Origin: UBA2357 sp041916775
GTDB lineage: Bacteria; Pseudomonadota; Gammaproteobacteria; Burkholderiales; Rhodocyclaceae
Length of the DNA stretch: 64,000 nucleotides
Assembly (NCBI GenBank): GCA_041916775.1
Contig: JAYRYZ010000020.1
Span: 1-64,000 of the forward strand
Direction of reading: 5' to 3'
The translations under genes and the position numbers were made by a program. The first letter of the stretch is position 1, and each line of letters starts with the position of its first letter. This document shows, in pieces, positions 60,815 to 64,000 of the stretch. The notes under the pieces were generated by a model. It saw only the letters and a list, made by a program, of their open reading frames with translations. It did not search any database and was not told the origin of the DNA.

Positions 60815-61042
60815 GACGCGGGCATCAACCGGTTCACGCTATCGCGGGTACTGAATGGTTGGGTCGGAATCAGCATCTGTCTGGCACCGTGCCTGGAGGC
60901 TTGGCTCGATGAGCCGACCGCCGAAAGCTGGCTGAAGACACAATTTGCTTATGATCTGTCGCAGGCCGAGCAAGATCGGCTGGTCGTCGGTGTCAGGCAC
61001 GCTCGTGTGGCGTGGAGCCTGCTCGCGGAGTCGCCTTTCTGA
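60815..61042 (+). pseudogene. HigA-type antitoxin remnant
   Basis: A plus-strand frame without start codon reads INRFTLSRVLNGWVGIS, ICLAPCLEAWLDEPTAESWL, QFAYDLSQAEQDRL, ending at TGA 61040-61042. This matches the second half of a HigA antitoxin (SRVLNGRxGIS, WLG..AExWL, Q.AYDLxxAE). The first half of the HTH is missing. It is a relic of another higBA module next to the intact RelE/Xre pair. Confidence 0.65.
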
Positions 61043-61111
61043 ACTGAATGGACGGGAAACCGTGATCCCCATTTACTATTCAACTCTGTGGTCCTAGCGG
61101 ATCGTCAGAAA

Positions 61112-61918
61112 ATGGATCCGACGCAAAGGCGCGTTGCTGGCACTCTCCTAGGCCTCGCCGCCGGGGATAGGGTCGGCGGCCCGATCAGGATGGCGCAGCT
61201 CCTGGCGCAGAGCCTGATCGCGCGTCGCACCCTGGACCTTCCGGATGTCGGCCAACGCTATCTCGCCTGGTGGCAAGTGCGAGGGTTCGACACCGGGCCG
61301 ACGACCGGGCAAGTGCTGCAGCTTGTCGATCAGGGGATGACGTTCCCCGTGGCCGCCGAAAAGGTGCATGCCGCGTTGCGTGCAATGACCGCCGGCTGCA
61401 ATCCCGCGCATCGCTGTGTTCCTCTGGCCATGAGTGCCGACATCGACGACGCCGATCTTGCTGCGGCTGCGAAGGCCGAGGCGCAGCTCACGCATCGGCA
61501 TCCGCTCGCAGGCGATGTTGCGGCGGCCGTGGCATTGATCTGCCGCGTCCTCATTAGAGGTCATGCCTGGCATCACGCACTTGCCGTCGCCGCAGAAGGA
61601 CGCTGCGACGAGACACGCTCCGCCTTGCAGATGCCGCAAGCCGCGTTACGGCGGGATGGATACGCGCCAAATGTGTTGCAGGCTGCGGTACATTTCGTCG
61701 GCTCCTCCAACTCGTTTGCTGACGCGCTGGCAAAGTCGGTGTGCTTTGCCGGCCCGGACAACTTCTGCCCGGTACTGGTCGGCGGCATCGGCGGGGCGCG
61801 CTGGGGTATCGATGCGATTGCACCCGAGCTGCTCAAGCACCATCAGGGAGTCCAGGGAAGTGTAAGCGCCGCAGCCGATTGCCTTGCGAGATCATGGGCT
61901 GGCCGAGGTCTCGACTAA
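61112..61918 (+). CDS. ADP-ribosylglycohydrolase-family protein
   Basis: A 268-residue protein; ATG 61112 (MDPTQRRVAG) is preferred over 61088. Family features are GTLLGLAAGDRVGGPIRMAQ, YLAWWQVRGFDTGPTTGQVL, NPAHRCVPLAM and DNFCPVLVGGIGGARWGID. The first metal motif of classic enzymes (a T/S-D-D-T run after GDALG) is absent, with GDRVGGP and RMAQ directly joined; this GDRxGGP form looks like its own subfamily. It may remove ADP-ribose from proteins or nucleic acids, or act on another ADP-ribose compound. It sits between an intact and a decayed toxin-antitoxin copy. Confidence 0.78.
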   Translation: MDPTQRRVAGTLLGLAAGDRVGGPIRMAQLLAQSLIARRTLDLPDVGQRYLAWWQVRGFDTGPTTGQVLQLVDQGMTFPVAAEKVHAALRAMTAGCNPAHRCVPLAMSADIDDADLAAAAKAEAQLTHRHPLAGDVAAAVALICRVLIRGHAWHHALAVAAEGRCDETRSALQMPQAALRRDGYAPNVLQAAVHFVGSSNSFADALAKSVCFAGPDNFCPVLVGGIGGARWGIDAIAPELLKHHQGVQGSVSAAADCLARSWAGRGLD

Positions 61919-61966
61919 CCTGGAGCAGTCGCTTGCTACCTTGCAGACGTAGCCGCACGGATGATG

Positions 61967-62188
61967 GCCAAGCCTCGTGGCATCACGATCCCGTTTTCAT
62001 CGTCGGGCATCACGCCCGAGTTCACGTACCCGTGGTTGCAAGCGCCGCCCTCGGGTTGGTCCTCGCAATCACGGGCCATATGCGGGAAGCTCCGCTGCAT
62101 ATGGCAGTGCTCCCAGCATTGCAAGGCGCACACGGCCTGAACACGCGCGGGACCATCGCACCTTGCGGACACCAACAGACTCAGGCAG
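61967..62188 (-). pseudogene. Deleted second copy of the RelE/Xre toxin-antitoxin module
   Basis: On the minus strand this stretch matches the intact module in two blocks. Bases ~62045-62135 resemble 60175-60272 (shared runs such as TCGGGTTGGT, CTCGCAAT and TTGCAAGG), and 62137-62188 resemble 60593-60644 (shared GCGCGGGACCATCGCACCTT). About 320 bases of the module between them are missing here, joining antitoxin to toxin sequence. No open frame survives. It accounts for the 61919-62180 gap and runs into the end of the glycosylase gene. Confidence 0.7.
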
Positions 62189-62966
62189 TGGCCCCGAGGC
62201 GGCAGAACTTCCTGATGCCGCACTCACCGCATCTTGGTTCCTTCAGGCAGATTCCACGGTCGAGGCCAAACTCGATCGATTGAGCCTGCCCGTAGGCCAC
62301 AAACACGATGTCGATATAGCGGATGGGCAGCCCTGTGGATTCAGCGAACTTCCGCCCCTGGATCACGGCCTTGAGCAGTTGCCCCTCCTTCTCGATGAGG
62401 CCCAGGCGCTCGAAGATCCGGCTGATCACGCGGTCCGGCTTGAGAACCGGCATGCCGATGTCGGTCAGAAAGTGGTACACCGTCACGCCGCCAAGGTACT
62501 GAAACCGCGCCTCCAGCGCTTCCTTCAGCAGCAACAGATTCTCGAAGGACTCCGTCGCCTTGAAGGATGCGATGTACTGCGCCATCGAGCCGTGTTCCGC
62601 AATCAGCTCGCGCATGACCCGCGCGTTCTCGATGCAGGCGTTGATCTTGCGCCGGTTCCGTATCATGTCCGGATCCGACATGATCCTGGCAACATCGCCT
62701 TCGTCATATGCCGCGACCGTCCGCCAATCGGGAAACCAAGCATCAATCGTGCGCGCCCGCGCCGTCACCGTCGCGGCGCGGAAGCCGGAATAGAACACGA
62801 CATAGAGCAGGATGGAGAAGTACTGTTCGTCGCCGAGCTGCCGGTCTGCGAACGTCTTGTAGCGGTCAAGCGCAGCCCGAATCCCCTCGGCCGGGAGATG
62901 CCTGGCACCGTACTGGACGAGTGCGTCTTCAAGTGCGTGGAAAACGGCTCGATACGGGTAGGTCAT
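62181..62966 (-). CDS. Tag-like DNA glycosylase with a Cys4 C-terminal tail
   Basis: A 261-residue protein. ATG at 62964-62966. The middle resembles 3-methyladenine DNA glycosylase I (SGFRAATVTARARTIDAWFP, DPDMIRNRRKINACIENARV, EHGSMAQYIASF). It continues as a helix-hairpin-helix segment with a conserved Asp (VLKPDRVISRIFERLGL) and ends with C240-x5-C246-x2-C249-x5-C255, close to the [4Fe-4S] spacing of endonuclease III. It should excise alkylated bases in repair. The start overlaps the stop of a small upstream frame by ATGA. Confidence 0.78.
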   Translation of the reverse strand: MTYPYRAVFHALEDALVQYGARHLPAEGIRAALDRYKTFADRQLGDEQYFSILLYVVFYSGFRAATVTARARTIDAWFPDWRTVAAYDEGDVARIMSDPDMIRNRRKINACIENARVMRELIAEHGSMAQYIASFKATESFENLLLLKEALEARFQYLGGVTVYHFLTDIGMPVLKPDRVISRIFERLGLIEKEGQLLKAVIQGRKFAESTGLPIRYIDIVFVAYGQAQSIEFGLDRGICLKEPRCGECGIRKFCRLGATA

Positions 62967-63130
62967 GGCATTTGTGCGGGTTCGGCAAGTGAGGAGGGTG
63001 TGCAGGCCTGATTCAGGGCCGAGAGCAAACGGGTGCTTGCAGGGAAGTCGGCCGGCTTCTTCAAGAACCTGTTCAGATCGTCGCCAGTCTTCGACGACTG
63101 CCATCCGCCATTAACGTTCGCCGAATTCAC
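62963..63130 (-). CDS. Possible small gene coupled to the glycosylase
   Basis: A 55-residue frame (GTG 63128-63130; a longer start at 63190 would cross the nrdJ terminator). The peptide GWQSSKTGDDLNRFLKKPADFPA, SALNQACTPSS reads as protein-like but belongs to no family I know. Its TGA overlaps the glycosylase ATG by four bases, the pattern of coupled genes. There is no strong ribosome-binding site, so confidence is low. Confidence 0.35.
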   Translation of the reverse strand: MNSANVNGGWQSSKTGDDLNRFLKKPADFPASTRLLSALNQACTPSSLAEPAQMP

Positions 63131-63150
63131 TGCCGCGGCTCCCACAACAA

Positions 63151-63184
63151 AACACCCCGCAACGCATTCCGCGTCCGGGGTGTT
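63151..63184 (-). terminator. Terminator of the ribonucleotide reductase gene
   Basis: AACACCCCG (63151-63159) and CGGGGTGTT (63176-63184) pair perfectly. On the minus strand the stem is followed by TTGTTGTG, a short T-rich tract. It lies 23 bases past the nrdJ stop and is nearly symmetric, so it may work in both directions. Confidence 0.8.
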
Positions 63185-63206
63185 TCTCATTCAGCGGCCA
63201 GAACCC

Positions 63207-64000
63207 TCAGCCGCAGGTTCCCACTGCCCCGCATGCCGTGCAGAAGTCGCAGCCATCCTTGCGGATCACCGAGTGGTTGCCGCATTCGCCGCAGAGGGCG
63301 CCTTGCATGAGCTCGGGGTCGCTGTCCTTGTGGGGGGCTTCGAGGATGCCCATTTCGCGGACGGGGTAGCCGTTTTCGTCGAGCACGCCGAGCATCGCGT
63401 AGCGGTGGATCATGAGCTGGGCGATGTAGGCGACGGTGCTGGGGTAGTTCTGCTGGCGCTTGGTGCCGGGGACGAAGGCCATGAAGTCGCCGAGGGGCTC
63501 CGGGTAGTTGAGGAGCTTGCGCAGCTTCATGCCGATCCAGGCCGGATCCATGACGCGCATGTCGAGCGACAGGATGCGGGTGAGGCCGTCGAGGGCGCGC
63601 GGGTAGTTGCCGGACAGCCACACCGAGTAGGGACGGGTGACGCCGTCGGGCAGGGTGATCTCCTTCAGGCCGAGGACGAAATCCTCGCCGGTGGCGGGGT
63701 TGTTGATGTCCACCGTCCAGGACAGCGTGCCGTCGGTGCCGGTCTTGGGCTCCTGCTGGCTGAAGAGGCTGTCGAGCACCGGGGTGGCGGTGCCATCCAC
63801 TGCGAGGGCGCCGAGATGCTCGCAGCGGTAGCGCACCACCTGGGCGAAGGCGGAGACGACGCTGGGGAACATCTTCTTCTCGCCGTGCGGGGGGAAGGGC
63901 ATCTCGAAGGACTTCTCGCCGATGGTGCGGGCGAGGGTGTCGAGCTTGAGCGCGAGCCAGCCGCGGTCATTGGCGCGCATGTCCATCGACAGCGTCTTGG
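63207..64000 (-). CDS. nrdJ: Adenosylcobalamin-dependent ribonucleotide reductase, C-terminal part (cut by the window)
   Basis: At least 263 residues, the start lying beyond 64000. The protein shows the class II RNR tail: MDMRANDRGWLALKLDTLAR, GDFMAFVPGTKRQQNYPSTVAYIAQLMIHRY, then a terminal zinc-finger-like CGECGNHSVIRKDGCDFCTACGAVGTCG read here in shorter pieces (CGECGNH, CDFCTACG, TCG). Class II enzymes make deoxyribonucleotides with B12 and need no oxygen. The visible sequence cannot show whether this is one chain or an NrdJb-type second subunit. No B12 riboswitch can be seen because the 5' end is outside. Confidence 0.85.
   Translation of the reverse strand, partial: KTLSMDMRANDRGWLALKLDTLARTIGEKSFEMPFPPHGEKKMFPSVVSAFAQVVRYRCEHLGALAVDGTATPVLDSLFSQQEPKTGTDGTLSWTVDINNPATGEDFVLGLKEITLPDGVTRPYSVWLSGNYPRALDGLTRILSLDMRVMDPAWIGMKLRKLLNYPEPLGDFMAFVPGTKRQQNYPSTVAYIAQLMIHRYAMLGVLDENGYPVREMGILEAPHKDSDPELMQGALCGECGNHSVIRKDGCDFCTACGAVGTCG

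Noticed and set aside
60839..61072. 77-residue minus-strand frame before the ADP-ribosylglycohydrolase gene
   Set aside because: It is the shadow of the HigA remnant on the plus strand, which has recognisable family sequence.

Overview
The window is GC-rich chromosomal DNA from a flagellated Betaproteobacterium. Gene content (Mrp antiporter with fused A/B subunits, bacteriohemerythrins, class II ribonucleotide reductase, FlrBC-type flagellar control, IPTL-type surface proteins) fits the Rhodocyclales, near Thauera/Azoarcus. That genus-level placement is an inference from gene content, not a computed identity.

Layout. 1-1319: a complete IS3-family element with matching terminal inverted repeats, inserted in a hemerythrin (HHE) gene whose 3' remnant follows. 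1.66-2.47 kb: a DUF1778/GNAT toxin-antitoxin pair. 2.7-8.8 kb: a compact Mrp/Mnh cation/proton antiporter operon (AB-C-D-E-F-G) in which every gene overlaps the next. 8.9-16.0 kb: housekeeping and accessory genes (bacteriohemerythrin, an SDR gene with an in-frame stop, ABM-domain protein, spermidine-synthase-like protein, DUF3617, YdjM-like hydrolase, SPFH/NfeD pair, DUF3293, HAD phosphatase). 16.06-16.69 kb: VapBC. 16.8-19.8 kb: a LysR regulator divergent from cytochrome b561 and two YceI proteins. 19.8-27.8 kb: the most unusual block, a six-gene minus-strand operon coding for a 1713-residue cadherin/beta-helix surface protein, three tail-collar proteins, a GNAT enzyme and a Tat-exported DUF6916-like protein, facing a second DUF6916-like gene; no phage structural or lysis genes accompany it. 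28.2-29.3 kb: a membrane diguanylate cyclase. 29.4-41.8 kb: flagellar genes fliFGHIJKLMN on the minus strand and flrB-flrC-fliE on the plus strand; fliOPQR do not follow fliN. 42.2-48.0 kb: a small RRM protein coupled to an RND efflux tripartite operon (adaptor with a premature amber stop, pump, outer-membrane factor). 48.1-51.7 kb: a PAS-domain remnant, aroQ, and a 7TMR-DISM histidine kinase split by an in-frame stop, with its response regulator. 51.9-58.1 kb: an IPTL-anchored secreted protein and a 1457-residue secreted protein with C-terminal MORN/YwqK repeats. 58.2-60.0 kb: isochorismatase-like hydrolase, DUF2058 protein bracketed by inverted repeats, MliC-like lipoprotein. 60.1-62.2 kb: a decayed accessory patch with an intact RelE/Xre toxin-antitoxin pair, an antitoxin remnant, an ADP-ribosylglycohydrolase-family gene and a second deleted copy of the toxin-antitoxin pair. 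62.2-63.1 kb: a Tag-like DNA glycosylase with a Cys4 tail. 63.2-64.0 kb: the C-terminal end of a B12-dependent ribonucleotide reductase, running off the window.

The main functional themes are ion homeostasis (Mrp), motility (the flagellar regulon with likely sigma-54 control), surface display (tail-collar/cadherin operon, IPTL and MORN proteins) and a scatter of toxin-antitoxin modules at different stages of decay. Three otherwise intact genes carry single in-frame stops (SDR, RND adaptor, sensor kinase), which may be recent pseudogenisation or base-call error.
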